Assembly (NCBI GenBank): GCA_003665825.1
Contig: QPFY01000001.1
Coordinates: 1,357,001 to 1,421,000 of the forward strand
Direction: 5' to 3'
Length of the DNA: 64,000 nt
Source: Microbotryum silenes-acaulis
Lineage: Eukaryota; Basidiomycota; Microbotryomycetes; Microbotryales; Microbotryaceae
Shown: positions 35,995 through 47,115 of the stretch, piece by piece
Position numbering within the stretch: the stretch's first letter is position 1
How the letters are laid out: the number at the start of each line of letters is the position of its first letter
The notes under the pieces: generated by a model
Databases searched by the model: none
Told to the model about the DNA's origin: nothing
Seen by the model: the letters and a program-made list of their open reading frames with translations, nothing else
Translations under genes and position numbers: made by a program

Positions 35995-37409
35995 CATCGT
36001 GGTCCATAGCGTATTCCACGTCCTTGGGAGGTGCTTCTTGGTCTTTGGCTTCTTCGTCGGCCTCGTCGGGTCGGGCTTTGGGCGCGGCTGAGGGCAACGG
36101 CGTGGGCGAAGAGGGCTCGGGGGTCGGCTCGCAGGCTTCGAGGGCAGGCGCAGTGGGAGGGGCTTCACGAGTGGCTGGCGTGGAGAGGGCGGCAATCGAC
36201 TTGGATCGAGTTATGATCGACTTTGGCGTGGCCGGAGGAGGGCTTGGGGATGGAGAGGTGGTCTCTGAGCTGGGGGACTCGGAGGATTTTTCAACGAGGG
36301 AAGAGACAGTTCCCTGGTTGGAGGCAGGCTGGGGGGCAGTTTGAGTGGCAGTATTGGAAGGGAAGTTGAAGGAGAACTCGGGGCGGGCAGTCTTCGACAG
36401 AGATTCGGGCTGAGCCCTGTTGGACAGATCTTCAGTCTGGGCAGCCAGATCCTGTTCCACTCGACGTTTTTGGTCGTGCGGTCGGGGGGCGGAGGCCGCG
36501 GGGATCGACTTGGACCCAGCGGCGGGGGCGGCGGTGGTAACGGTGGAGGCTTGCGGGGCACGTGACGTGGGGGAACCCTGGGGGCTCGACGCGTGACGGC
36601 CCGGGCAGTGCTGGGTGGCGTGCGAGGTGCTCGCGCAGGATTTGCACGCCGGGGCGACGGGGCAATCCTTACGGACGTGAGCCGCGGAACGGCAGAAGAC
36701 GCAGTGGCGCATGCCACCGGTGATCCTCAGTGGGATTCGCTCAGTGACACCGTCACGAGCAATAGAAAGTGAGGCAGGGGGAAAAAACATCTACATCCTT
36801 AAGGGCAAGGATAAAGTCGTACACCCCAGAGATGTGTTTCGTCTTTCCAATGTATTGGATGCGACGGCGGAGGACTGTGCCATAGGCAGCGATCTGCTCA
36901 TCGAATAGGCGGAGACACTCGGGGTCGGAGAAAAAGCCCGTAAGGGTGCATTGTACAACACCTCCTTTAGTAGAGCTGTACAGCTTCTCGACTTTGCACA
37001 GAGTCTTGCCAACAGTAAGGCCGTTGGCAACCAGGGTGTCGAGATCGGCGGCCTTGGGAAAGCGGAGGCCGCGCTGACCCTTGATGACGCATGGCATTGC
37101 GCCGGTAAGGGCAGGGTAGTGTTTGTCGAGCGCGAGGAGGACTTGCTTGACCGAGGTTGAGGGTGGGGTGTTGATGATGACACAGTTCTCGATGTTGTGC
37201 ATCAGGGGATGGGCGGCGACGGCAGTCGAGGCGTTGGCGGTGGCGTTGCCGTGCTTCGCAGCGGAGCGGGCGCCGACCGCGGCGGAGTAAGATTTGGTGG
37301 TGGTGGCGGGGGCTTGGCCGGGAGGATCGGGAGGATCGGGAGGGTCAGGGCAAAGAGGTGGTATAGCAGCAGGGCTGGCGTTGTTGGTGTTGTTGTTGTT
37401 GTTGTCCAT
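35981..37409 (-). pseudogene. LINE ORF1 (gag-like, CCHC zinc knuckles), frameshifted
   Basis: Starts MDNNNNNTNN from a (GTT)n tract, followed by Pro-rich spacer and an RRM-like region (NCVIINTPPSTSVKQVLLAL, VVQCTLTGFFSDPECLRLF). The frame must shift by one at a T6C5 homopolymer near 36780 to reach the zinc knuckles CVFCRSAAHVRKDCP and CKSCASTSHATQHC. The C-terminal part is Pro/Ser-rich. Its TAA (35981-35983) overlaps the ORF2 ATG (35992-35994) by 14 nt, an arrangement that suits stop-start reinitiation. The homopolymer shift could be a lost base or programmed frameshifting; decay is more likely given the other breaks. Confidence 0.8.
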
Positions 37410-37966
37410 GTTCGAAAAATCAAGTCACTCCGGAGATCAAAAAAATAGCCTCTACCCATCTCGACCTACTTAGGAGCTTTCCAGCGATCATCCTAGATTC
37501 TAGAGCGACTGCGATAGACCGGAGAGGTTTTGAAACGATCGCTGCACTAAAGGGCACATCAATAATATTGCAAAAAAGCAATAAAAAAATGGTAAAACGA
37601 AAGTGTGGCATCTACTACTCTCTTGTCGATCAAACCGTCTATCTTCGGGATCAAATCAACAGGGGCAGGCTTAGCTGACCGCTCCCCACTGCACTCGCTC
37701 ATTCAGCTCCCAATTCCACGGCTGCTCCGCCGATTTCCTCCGGCGGCAGGTTCCCTCCGGAACACGCGCCCAGGGTCTCGAATAATGCTCATAGCTTGGG
37801 CCAAGCCGTTTCGTACGATCTTAGAAGTTTAACCCGTTCCCTCACCTTGCGTGGGAATCCTCTTTTTCTCGGCGCCCCTCGCTATCATAACCCGTTGAAT
37901 TTACGGGAGGATGAAGTTCAAGTAGCAGGAGAATTGAACAGTACACATGATCTCAGCATTACCCAA
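37410..37966. other. LINE 5' flank to inverted-repeat boundary, no gene seen
   Basis: About 560 bp. The first part is probably the LINE 5' untranslated region. An AT-rich patch (37560-37600) follows, then a sequence without recognisable genes up to the left edge of the inverted duplication. It is not present beyond the right arm, so it lies outside the duplication. Confidence 0.4.
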
Positions 37967-37993
37967 AGATGTTGATAAGCAGGGACTCGGCTT

Positions 37994-40259
37994 CTAAGGC
38001 CTGTCAACAAGGGCTGCCAAATCAGAAATGAATCCATCGTGAGAAAGCTTACCCTGCTCCCACGGAGCATTCACTTCAGCTTCTTCTTCCTCCCTCATCA
38101 AGCGACCTCGCGGATAATCCAGCCCGCAAAAGCGCATGACGATTCCGAGTAGGTCGAAGACGCCAGCCCAATAAGATGTGTAGGGTTGAAGTGTCTTTTG
38201 TAGGCTATAGTGGCTTTGGAACAGCACCATCTTGCTTTCGGCGGGGAAGCTTTCCGGGTCCTCCCAGCCGGACCAAATGATTCTGGTGGTGGGTATCATG
38301 TCCTTTGGGCCATTGGGACCCTCGGGTCGACTGAATACAAGGAAGAGAATCACGTAGGCGAGCGACTCGATGTCGTGCCAGGGCTGATGGGGAAGAGGGG
38401 GTCCCACACCGCCAAGGGGTGGGAATCTTTGGCGAGCTAGGAAGACAAAAGTCCCCTACGGAGACGAGACAGCCCGGGCTCGTCAGCTCATACAGCACAC
38501 TCGAAGTCTTTACGTTCGACTCCCAGCGAAGCTGAACCTACGGCTCGGCGGTATCGCTCGGCGGGGGTGGGACCGTCATCCTTGATGTAGATGGCCAGGT
38601 CGTAATCGATGAGCACACCCTGTCCATCTGGAGCGACCATAATGTTCCCGGCCGAGACGTCACGATGCAGGATGTGCATCCGGTAGAGATTTCGCAGACC
38701 TGAGGACGACACAGGAGCTCGTGAGATCATGGCGCTGGCACGCCCCAATCATAGCCAAGTCCTGACACTCACCTTTGGCTACGCCCAGGATGACTCGAGC
38801 AAGGGAGACGGTCGAATCGATGACCCAGATGGGATCAAAGCATTGCTCATGAAAGGCGACTTCCATCGCCCTCGGCGTGAATCGGAACCCACGCGGCAGG
38901 CCACCGCCGCCTCCGAGAAACTTGGGCACGACGGTGAACTCGCTCTCGCGGTACACATCGACGATGTTCGTCAACCCTTCACGCTCTTCGGGTGGAGCTG
39001 TGGCAATGGAGAGGCGGATACGGTCGTGTTCATCGCTCCGAGGCTCCGCTACGAAAGAAACCGTCATGGCATATTCCTGGGTAGACGTGGACGCTTCCTT
39101 CTCGCCGCCGCCTCGGGTCGCCCTGACTCGATAGGCCGACTGTGCACCGTCCATCCCAAAAGGTGCTCCGGCAGAGTTGTTCCACAATCTCGACGCGACT
39201 GAACGTGGGGACTGACGCCAAGTGCTTGCGATATCGAGGCACCCGCAGAGGTAACCCGGCGAAGGCGAACGGGTAAGCAGACAGGCTCGCGACGATGCCA
39301 AGCTCCGAGTCCGTCAGGCTGAGCAGTCGGGCAAAGAACGTCGAGAGGTGGCCATTCGCTTCGGTGCACTCAATATCGGGACTTAACAATAGACCGCCAT
39401 GGGTGCAAAGAAAGATGACGAGGGTCGATTCGACGAGGATAAAGCCGAAGGCGTGCGAGCGGATCGGGTTGGTGGCGAGCGCACGGATGTACCCCTCAAA
39501 TCGTTCGTGGAGAGCTTCTTTGTCGCCACCTACATTACGTACCTGACCCCTGACCATGATATCACCTACTACCGCGACCCGTGACCAGTCTTGTGGAGTC
39601 TCGTGCTGCTCGCAGTGTGAGCTCCTGTTGGCGTCGGCGCCTCCGGCTTCAAAGGCTTCTCGAGTGAGGAGGGCAGCACCCGGCATCTTGTCGGAAAAGT
39701 CCAGGGGACCGAAATGTACTGGGTCACGGTAGGTAATGAAACGTCCGCGGGTTCTCTGCACAGGTCGAACGCACTCGTCAACGACCAGACGCTTTACCCT
39801 CTTGCCCCTTGCCCGAACCACGCTGGCTCAGTCCGTTCCGAGTCAACGAGGCCGACTCACCAGACTTGGCTTCCCCGACTCCCAAGTGATCTCGGGCATC
39901 CCTGAAGGCCCTGTTCTGCTGCCCTCCGCTTCCGAGTCGTCCATTGACTTGATGAAATAGTCCCTCAATGACGGCCACTCGAACTCCCGGGCGTCATCAG
40001 AGCTAGATGACGAGGAGGCGCTTGATGTACCAGTGGAAGAGTGATCGCCAGACGACGGGTTCGGCGGCGGTGATGATGCGGCGGTCGATGCTTGGGCTGA
40101 TGTTCCGCTAGATTCATATGACTCTGGCAGCGATACGATCGACGAGGCCAGGCCCTGTTCCTTGGTCGACCAACGAGGAGTTCAAGTCACGCATGGGACA
40201 CCAATTGAGCTGACATCATCCCAAGGGTGCCGCGCATCATAGAGTGACGGATCTTGCAT
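37994..40259 (-). pseudogene. FunK1-type fungal protein kinase A, left copy, with a frame switch
   Basis: Mirror copy of the gene at 48697-50962; see that entry for domains. The same frame switch (here about 39160-39190) is present, so the change predates the duplication or is not a true error. The stop is at 37994, only 27 bp inside the arm edge; 3' flanks of the two copies therefore differ almost immediately, and each copy has a different terminator region. Confidence 0.75.
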
Positions 40260-41021
40260 CGCGTGAGTGAATGTGTGCAGCTGTGTACGAAATAATAGCG
40301 TCCAGTACAGAGTGAAGGGCGTGTGTCAGGATTGTATGAGTGCGGTGTGTGAGGTGTATGGGGAGAGAAGATGCGTGTAGTCAAGGACGAGGGCCTGTGG
40401 CGGAAGCTCGGGTCAGTGTATCGATCTGACGGATTTGCAGAGACTCAAGTACACTACATGGGCCAAACTTGACTTGCTACCGGCCCAATTTGATCGGCTT
40501 TTTGGGATAGGGACATCAGCCTCGGCATTCTGTATAAATTCCAATGTGAAAATTACAATATGCAACGAGAGTGTTCGCGTTCTTTGATTGGCTGGCCAAC
40601 GGTACACTGCACAGCCTGGCTGCCAGCCGGGCCGGCTTCTGTTCACTCGACTCGTACTCCTTCTCTACCGCTCATACTCCATGATGTTGACTCTCGTGAC
40701 AGCTCGCAAGATACAAAAGGTCGGCTTGTGTATGCTCTTAGTCCCTTTGCCGCCGCCTGGCAAGCCTTTCATGGGGGGTTTTCGAAATGCCCCCTTCACA
40801 AGTAGCCATCCTCACAGGAGCCGAGCACCGACTCGGAGTCGGAGTGAGTTTCGACTCAAGGCGCTTGATCATGCTCTTGTACACAAAACAAAACCCGTGT
40901 CAAGACAGGCGAGTGGAAACATTCAACATATAGTACCCATTCTTCAAAATCGGTGAGTAGATCTGGTCGATAGGAACAAGACATGTCACGTCGTTGGGCA
41001 AGGCTGAATCGCGACTTCAGA

Positions 41022-41840
41022 TGCATGTGCGAGGGCCACCTTCGAAGAACATGGCCCACTCGGGGCCTCAGCCTGCAGCATGCAGCCTGCAGGCGCCGAG
41101 CGTCGAGTGACTTTGCACTCAAAGCCGCTGTTCCTGACCGTATCAGAATATCTTGCTCTCCTCAATGTTACCTATTCCATGACTTCAGCTGCTATCTACC
41201 ACCCGTCGATGTCTGTTACATCGGCAAGTTTTACGTGTACATCCGAGGTGCTGCAGTGAGCGATGGGTTTCAAGGAAAGGGAGCATGCACCGACGGAGAC
41301 TTTCCTACTCAAAACTTTCCCCCATGCCACGAAACCCTCGCTCTGGTCATAATTGTGGGAATAGATTACTAAGAGGTAGTTCAAGTTCGTCTACCGTCAA
41401 ACCAGTCCCAAACGGACGTTTCAGATGCCTTTCAAAGCGATGAATGCAGGACCGATTCGGCGGCGCGTCCGATGACTGCACATCAGCTCGTACAATTGCC
41501 GAGATGCAGAATAATTATACCTGGCAGATGCAACTGACCGACAAGTAGTGCTGACTAGTAGTCATTAGTGCGCGAGTAACGGAGCTCCCTTGGTACTATT
41601 TCACCACAAGCTCTGAGGATAATACACCTGCTTGTGCGCTCACATCGGCAGACGGCGACGGCGAACTCACCTGGGTCACATGGGGACGATTTACCGCCAA
41701 ATCTAGCTGCACTGGTGACTATACCATCACAAACTGCTGTGTGCGCCACCATCACAAACTGCTGTGGGCGCTATCAACATATTGCTTATGAGTTGGAGGA
41801 ACCACGGGTGATCTACGAAAGCCAGCAATGCACTGAGTAA
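41022..41840 (+). pseudogene. unknown spliced gene broken by a 25-bp tandem duplication, left copy
   Basis: Several open segments with protein-like composition follow each other: YLALLNVTYSMTSAAIYHPS with SFTCTSEVLQ ending at a GTGAGC donor (about 41255); a Ser-rich piece GSSSSSTVKPVPNG; DDCTSARTIAEMQNNYTWQM; and ELPWYYFTTSSEDNTPACAL with WVTWGRFTAKSSCTGDYTI. The last breaks at 41723-41772, where ACCATCACAAACTGCTGTG is repeated with a 25-bp period. Beyond it a second frame, GRYQHIAYELEEPRVIYESQ, runs to TAA at 41838. No family is recognised. Cys spacing suggests a secreted or extracellular product, but no signal peptide is assured. Exon joins are tentative. Confidence 0.35.
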
Positions 41841-43300
41841 CTCAAAAAGGCCGAGTCGGTCGAAGTCTCAGTAGTCTCGGAGATCGGCCCTTGCCGTCGA
41901 GCTCGATTCAACAAATGATAAAGAACGTCCCGCAAGCTTTGGTTGAAGAAGCGAGGTCTAGTGAGATCAGAGAACATAACCCATAATGTCCTTCCCCTTC
42001 ATATAGGCATGCTCGGTGTTAACGTTAGTGCCCCAATCAGATGATAAGTGAGCGAAGGACCGTGAGTAGGATTGGAGATTATGAATGGCTGATCTCGAAG
42101 TCTGGGCCTGTTGTTCCGAGTCGTCCAATCGCATGTCACGTCACCACTACACCTACACCAAGTCGATGTCAGATCTCTGTAAATTTGCGCCATCTACGCC
42201 GCTGAAATGGTGGGGCATCACAGTGCCACCCGTTCGACAGGGCAACCGTCACGGGAAGGGAAAGCCCCGAGTCCGTCAGCGAGTGACAGCAACGTCGCGA
42301 TGGGCATCGCTAGAGAGCATATCTGCTGAAGGAACAAGACGTGACATGACGGAATTCCATGACTTGCTGGAACTCCGATCCCAGTCTGCGACTTGGTGGA
42401 CGATGTGACAGACTTCATGCCCGTGTTGATGAGCGTGTTGAAAGCTTGAGACGCGTCGGAGTTCGCTCTGCGGCACGATTGGAGCCGAGGTGCCAACGTT
42501 CTGTTCCAGAGCCTTCGACTAGCTGCGAGGTAGTGAACGCTGGGCCATGCCGTAGAGAGTGTGCCGCGCAGAACGAGTTGTCGAGGGCGATGCGTGAGTG
42601 CGATGTGGGAAGCAGCAGAGGAGCAAAGAGCGGCAGAGGCAACGACATATCGCTGCGCTATCAGCGACGGATCGATGAATAGCGATGGACGTGCTCGACC
42701 TGGACCTCGAGCTTGAGCCTCCCACTCGTACAGCGACTCGACGTCTCAGAATGGTCAACATTCGTTTCTCTTAAGATTACCATGTCAAGACATAATCATA
42801 TCCTCCCGCCAGAAATTACATACAGCCCTCTACAGCATGCGGATCGACTGTTGTAGTCGAAACGGACTTGAACAAGACGTGTCGGCTTGTTCGACGCCAA
42901 ATTTGCTACCGGCCCAGGCTGCCGATTTGATCGGCTTATTTTGCCGCTGCCGCTGCGCGGCGCGATTAAGATCGACCCTTTTATTGTCTGCCCGAGGTGG
43001 CTCCTGATCACTCTTGGAGCATTCGCACGCGCCGAACCCAGCCTTAGACGCCGAGGCGGAGGTCAACGTCAGACACGTGCCGATTCGAGCATCACGCTAA
43101 ACGGCAACGTGCGGGATCGCGCTGGAGCATTCGCCCCGTACGTCGTGACGTGAGTCGGCGCTGCCAGCTCGGGTGAAACCTACGTCATTAGTGGATCGCG
43201 CTCACAGGCGACTTTGTTCAAGATCCCCACTATTTCAATCTTATATTTGCTCGTTGGCTAGGGCTCGGGGGCGCTATGCGCCCGCCGCACCTCCCGAAAA
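41841..43300. other. arm interior with no recognised gene (mirror 45656-47115)
   Basis: Several open frames exist on both strands but none resembles a known family, and none could be joined into a convincing gene. A two-block sequence word at 42903-42942 recurs at 40474-40505 (see findings). A perfect hairpin GGGCGC-TAT-GCGCCC lies at 43269-43283. Confidence 0.4.
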
Positions 43301-43498
43301 GAAAAAGGATGCGGCGCGCGCGCGCTTGAGATGCTTATTTAATGGAGGTGTTTTGTGGTGCCATATTTTCAGTAGATAGAAGGTGTTTTTGTGGTGCAAT
43401 CTTTCAAGATAGAAAGGCGTTATGTGGCGCAATCTTTTAAGTCGACCTCCATTAAACAAGCATCTCAGGCGCGCCGCGACGCGCCGATCCTTTTTCTT
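43301..43498. mobile_element. about 200 bp stem-loop element, MITE-like, left copy
   Basis: Ends are long imperfect inverted repeats: 43301-43349 and 43445-43498 (both read GAAAAAGGAT...GAGATGCTT(A/G)TTTAATGGAGGT inward, with CG-rich differences between). Between them lie three tandem units of about 34 nt built on TGTTTTTGTGGTGCAATCTT. No coding capacity. Terminal inverted repeats with a short non-coding core suggest a non-autonomous DNA element or a regulatory hairpin; no target-site duplication could be confirmed. Confidence 0.5.
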
Positions 43499-43573
43499 CC
43501 CCTCCCCACAGTCCAGGAGGTGCAGCCTCGACTTGAAGCTCTCACCATCCCAATCAAGAACACCGAGAAAGAT

Positions 43574-44424
43574 ATGCTAGAGAGCGGCACCTCGGCACCA
43601 CAAGATGACATGCCAAGTAAGTTCCGATGGCTTTTGAGTAGATTGGACTCTTTCGCGATCTAGCTGTCGCTCAGAGAGTCCCACTAAGCTGCTCTTCAAG
43701 TACGATCGTGTTGCAGGCTCGGGACAACATAACGCCTGGGCCCATCCCATTCAACCCACTTTTCTCACAATCGCGTTCGACCAATGAAGAAACGAACAGC
43801 AAAAAGCATATCAAGGAACGCGTCGAACACTTGATGGAGGCTACGGCCGTGGTATCTAGCCCTCTGGGCGACTACTTCACCCAACCGTCGCTGGAGATCG
43901 ACGCGCTTGTCGAGCTCGTCCTCGCGAACGAGACATTCGACCGTGTTGGAACCGAGCCGACGATGGAGGCTATGGCGAACAAGATCAACCTCGTGGTAAG
44001 CCGAGTCTCTCATTTTTGCTTCATTCTCTCTTCGCACCGTGATGATGCCTGAACCTGACTTGAGTAGGATCCTACACTGCAGATGGAGGGCAAGACTTTT
44101 CGAAGGCTCATCCCTTGTGGTGCTTGTCCGTACGACTTATCCGAGTCGAGTGGCGACTATTCCAGCAGGGATAAAGCCTACGACATGATCGTAGCGCTGG
44201 AATCGTGCCAGGCACCCGAAATCTCCCCTACTGGTCGCCGTAAATCGGAACGAGGCGACACCGAGAGGCGACACTCAGTAGGGGAGCTTGTCACCGCCCG
44301 CGAGGATCCCGGACTCCGTGTCGCTCAGCAACAGACATCGGATGAGGAATCGGATCAACAGTCGCTATCATCTTTTCACTCGATTTCCTCAGATCGAATG
44401 ATCCCGGAAGGCATATCGACGTAG
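43574..44424 (+). pseudogene. FunK1-type kinase B, N-terminal fragment, left copy, cut at arm edge
   Basis: Tentative start MLESGTSAPQDDMP at 43574. Introns 43617 to about 43793 and 43996-44067 (GTAAGC..CTGACTTGAGTAG) give HIKERVEHLMEATAVVSSPL, EIDALVELVLANETFDRVG, then DPTLQMEGKTFRRLIPCGAC and AYDMIVALESCQAPEI. At 44223 homology with the right copy ends and the frame runs into spacer sequence read in the wrong direction (SPTGRRKSERGD...), stopping at 44424. The catalytic half is absent. Confidence 0.65.
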
Positions 44425-44732
44425 ATCGTGAGCGTTGTTGTGCAGATTGTGGCACCGAAGGTCCACCGTCGGATCGTGGGAGTCGGGCGAAACCGATAAA
44501 ACCGCCGACCGGTTTGCTCCTTCGCGGCAACATTCGAGTTTTTGGTGTAACTCGATTTGAACTCCCAAAACATCGCAACCTGGGTTGTTTGTCGTTTGTC
44601 GTGTGGGTTTGAGCGCCTCTCGTTCTTCGGCTTCCTCTGCTTCCTTTTCCCCTGGGGACTCGGCCCATCGCCGCCGGGAGGCTCGGTGCTTGCAAGGGGT
44701 GACTCTGGTGGGCCGCTGGTCCATGCATCGAT
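44224..44732. other. 509 bp unique spacer between the inverted arms
   Basis: Encodes, on the minus strand, the continuation of right-arm FunK1-B (VAMFWEFKSSYTKNSNVAAK and RRWTFGATICTTTLTIYV). At its left end an 11-nt inverted repeat (44223-44233 and 44276-44286, CTCCCCTACTG / CAGTAGGGGAG) can form a hairpin right at the arm/spacer joint. Confidence 0.85.
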
Positions 44733-45382
44733 GATTTCGGGTGCCTGGCACGATTCCAGCGCTACGATCATGTCGTAGGCTTTATCCCTGCTGGAATAGT
44801 CGCCACTCGACTCGGATAAGTCGTACGGACAAGCACCACAAGGGATGAGCCTTCGAAAAGTCTTGCCCTCCATCTGCAGTGTAGGATCCTACTCAAGTCA
44901 GGTTCAGGCATCATCACGGTGCGAAGAGAGAATGAAGCAAAAATGAGAGACTCGGCTTACCACGAGGTTGATCTTGTTCGCCATAGCCTCCATCGTCGGC
45001 TCGGTTCCAACACGGTCGAATGTCTCGTTCGCGAGGACGAGCTCGACAAGCGCGTCGATCTCCAGCGACGGTTGGGTGAAGTAGTCGCCCAGAGGGCTAG
45101 ATACCACGGCCGTAGCCTCCATCAAGTGTTCGACGCGTTCCTTGATATGCTTTTTGCTGTTCGTTTCTTCATTGGTCGAACGCGATTGTGAGAAAAGTGG
45201 GTTGAATGGGATGGGCCCAGGCGTTATGTTGTCCCGAGCCTGCAACACGATCGTACTTGAAGAGCAGCTTAGTGGGACTCTCTGAGCGACAGCTAGATCG
45301 CGAAAGAGTCCAATCTACTCAAAAGCCATCGGAACTTACTTGGCATGTCATCTTGTGGTGCCGAGGTGCCGCTCTCTAGCAT
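44376..45382 (-). pseudogene. FunK1-type kinase B, N-terminal half, right copy extending through spacer
   Basis: Same N-terminal exons as the left copy (mirror of 43574), but the frame continues through the spacer with a Lys/Arg-rich linker, VAMFWEFKSSYTKNSNVAAK and RRWTFGATICTTTLTIYVD. This matches the FunK1 block that precedes the kinase domain (compare SHAFGFILVESTLVIFL in FunK1-A). It ends EEIE then TGA at 44376, or at a possible GTGAAA donor; beyond that the inverted left arm begins, so no kinase catalytic half is available. The rest was lost or displaced when the inverted copy was made. Confidence 0.65.
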
Positions 45383-45457
45383 ATCTTTCTCGGTGTTCTT
45401 GATTGGGATGGTGAGAGCTTCAAGTCGAGGCTGCACCTCCTGGACTGTGGGGAGGGG

Positions 45458-45655
45458 AAGAAAAAGGATCGGCGCGTCGCGGCGCGCCTGAGATGCTTGT
45501 TTAATGGAGGTCGACTTAAAAGATTGCGCCACATAACGCCTTTCTATCTTGAAAGATTGCACCACAAAAACACCTTCTATCTACTGAAAATATGGCACCA
45601 CAAAACACCTCCATTAAATAAGCATCTCAAGCGCGCGCGCGCCGCATCCTTTTTC
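45458..45655. mobile_element. about 200 bp stem-loop element, MITE-like, right copy
   Basis: Mirror copy of 43301-43498 inside the right arm of the large inverted duplication. Confidence 0.5.
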
Positions 45656-47115
45656 TTTTCGGGAGGTGCGGCGGGCGCATAGCGCCCCCGAGCCCTAGCC
45701 AACGAGCAAATATAAGATTGAAATAGTGGGGATCTTGAACAAAGTCGCCTGTGAGCGCGATCCACTAATGACGTAGGTTTCACCCGAGCTGGCAGCGCCG
45801 ACTCACGTCACGACGTACGGGGCGAATGCTCCAGCGCGATCCCGCACGTTGCCGTTTAGCGTGATGCTCGAATCGGCACGTGTCTGACGTTGACCTCCGC
45901 CTCGGCGTCTAAGGCTGGGTTCGGCGCGTGCGAATGCTCCAAGAGTGATCAGGAGCCACCTCGGGCAGACAATAAAAGGGTCGATCTTAATCGCGCCGCG
46001 CAGCGGCAGCGGCAAAATAAGCCGATCAAATCGGCAGCCTGGGCCGGTAGCAAATTTGGCGTCGAACAAGCCGACACGTCTTGTTCAAGTCCGTTTCGAC
46101 TACAACAGTCGATCCGCATGCTGTAGAGGGCTGTATGTAATTTCTGGCGGGAGGATATGATTATGTCTTGACATGGTAATCTTAAGAGAAACGAATGTTG
46201 ACCATTCTGAGACGTCGAGTCGCTGTACGAGTGGGAGGCTCAAGCTCGAGGTCCAGGTCGAGCACGTCCATCGCTATTCATCGATCCGTCGCTGATAGCG
46301 CAGCGATATGTCGTTGCCTCTGCCGCTCTTTGCTCCTCTGCTGCTTCCCACATCGCACTCACGCATCGCCCTCGACAACTCGTTCTGCGCGGCACACTCT
46401 CTACGGCATGGCCCAGCGTTCACTACCTCGCAGCTAGTCGAAGGCTCTGGAACAGAACGTTGGCACCTCGGCTCCAATCGTGCCGCAGAGCGAACTCCGA
46501 CGCGTCTCAAGCTTTCAACACGCTCATCAACACGGGCATGAAGTCTGTCACATCGTCCACCAAGTCGCAGACTGGGATCGGAGTTCCAGCAAGTCATGGA
46601 ATTCCGTCATGTCACGTCTTGTTCCTTCAGCAGATATGCTCTCTAGCGATGCCCATCGCGACGTTGCTGTCACTCGCTGACGGACTCGGGGCTTTCCCTT
46701 CCCGTGACGGTTGCCCTGTCGAACGGGTGGCACTGTGATGCCCCACCATTTCAGCGGCGTAGATGGCGCAAATTTACAGAGATCTGACATCGACTTGGTG
46801 TAGGTGTAGTGGTGACGTGACATGCGATTGGACGACTCGGAACAACAGGCCCAGACTTCGAGATCAGCCATTCATAATCTCCAATCCTACTCACGGTCCT
46901 TCGCTCACTTATCATCTGATTGGGGCACTAACGTTAACACCGAGCATGCCTATATGAAGGGGAAGGACATTATGGGTTATGTTCTCTGATCTCACTAGAC
47001 CTCGCTTCTTCAACCAAAGCTTGCGGGACGTTCTTTATCATTTGTTGAATCGAGCTCGACGGCAAGGGCCGATCTCCGAGACTACTGAGACTTCGACCGA
47101 CTCGGCCTTTTTGAG

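Larger units (their letters stand above)
33771..37409 (-). mobile_element. degenerate LINE (non-LTR retrotransposon) lacking its reverse transcriptase
   Basis: Layout on the minus strand: ORF1 with CCHC zinc knuckles, then ORF2 with an apurinic-type endonuclease, then the post-RT region and a C-terminal CCHC-like zinc finger. The whole reverse transcriptase is missing: endonuclease frame (TSIVRTLYNEALATQ, about 35.1 kb) runs straight into post-RT sequence (KILYYSRFLPAPKSVVKEIE). At least three frame breaks are present (about 36780, 35590, 34240). The 3' end is near 33771; a related 3' fragment lies at 5.7 kb. The element cannot move by itself as it stands. Confidence 0.88.
37967..44223. repeat. 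left arm of 6.26 kb near-perfect inverted duplication
   Basis: Every position p in this arm pairs with 88956-p on the opposite strand. Long frames in the arm have an identical mirror partner in 44733-50989. The only mismatch I noticed is near the outer edge (37979 vs 50977). The outer edge is sharp at 37967, the inner edge at 44223. Contents: FunK1-A (-), unknown broken gene (+), stem-loop element, FunK1-B N-terminal half (+). Confidence 0.96.
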
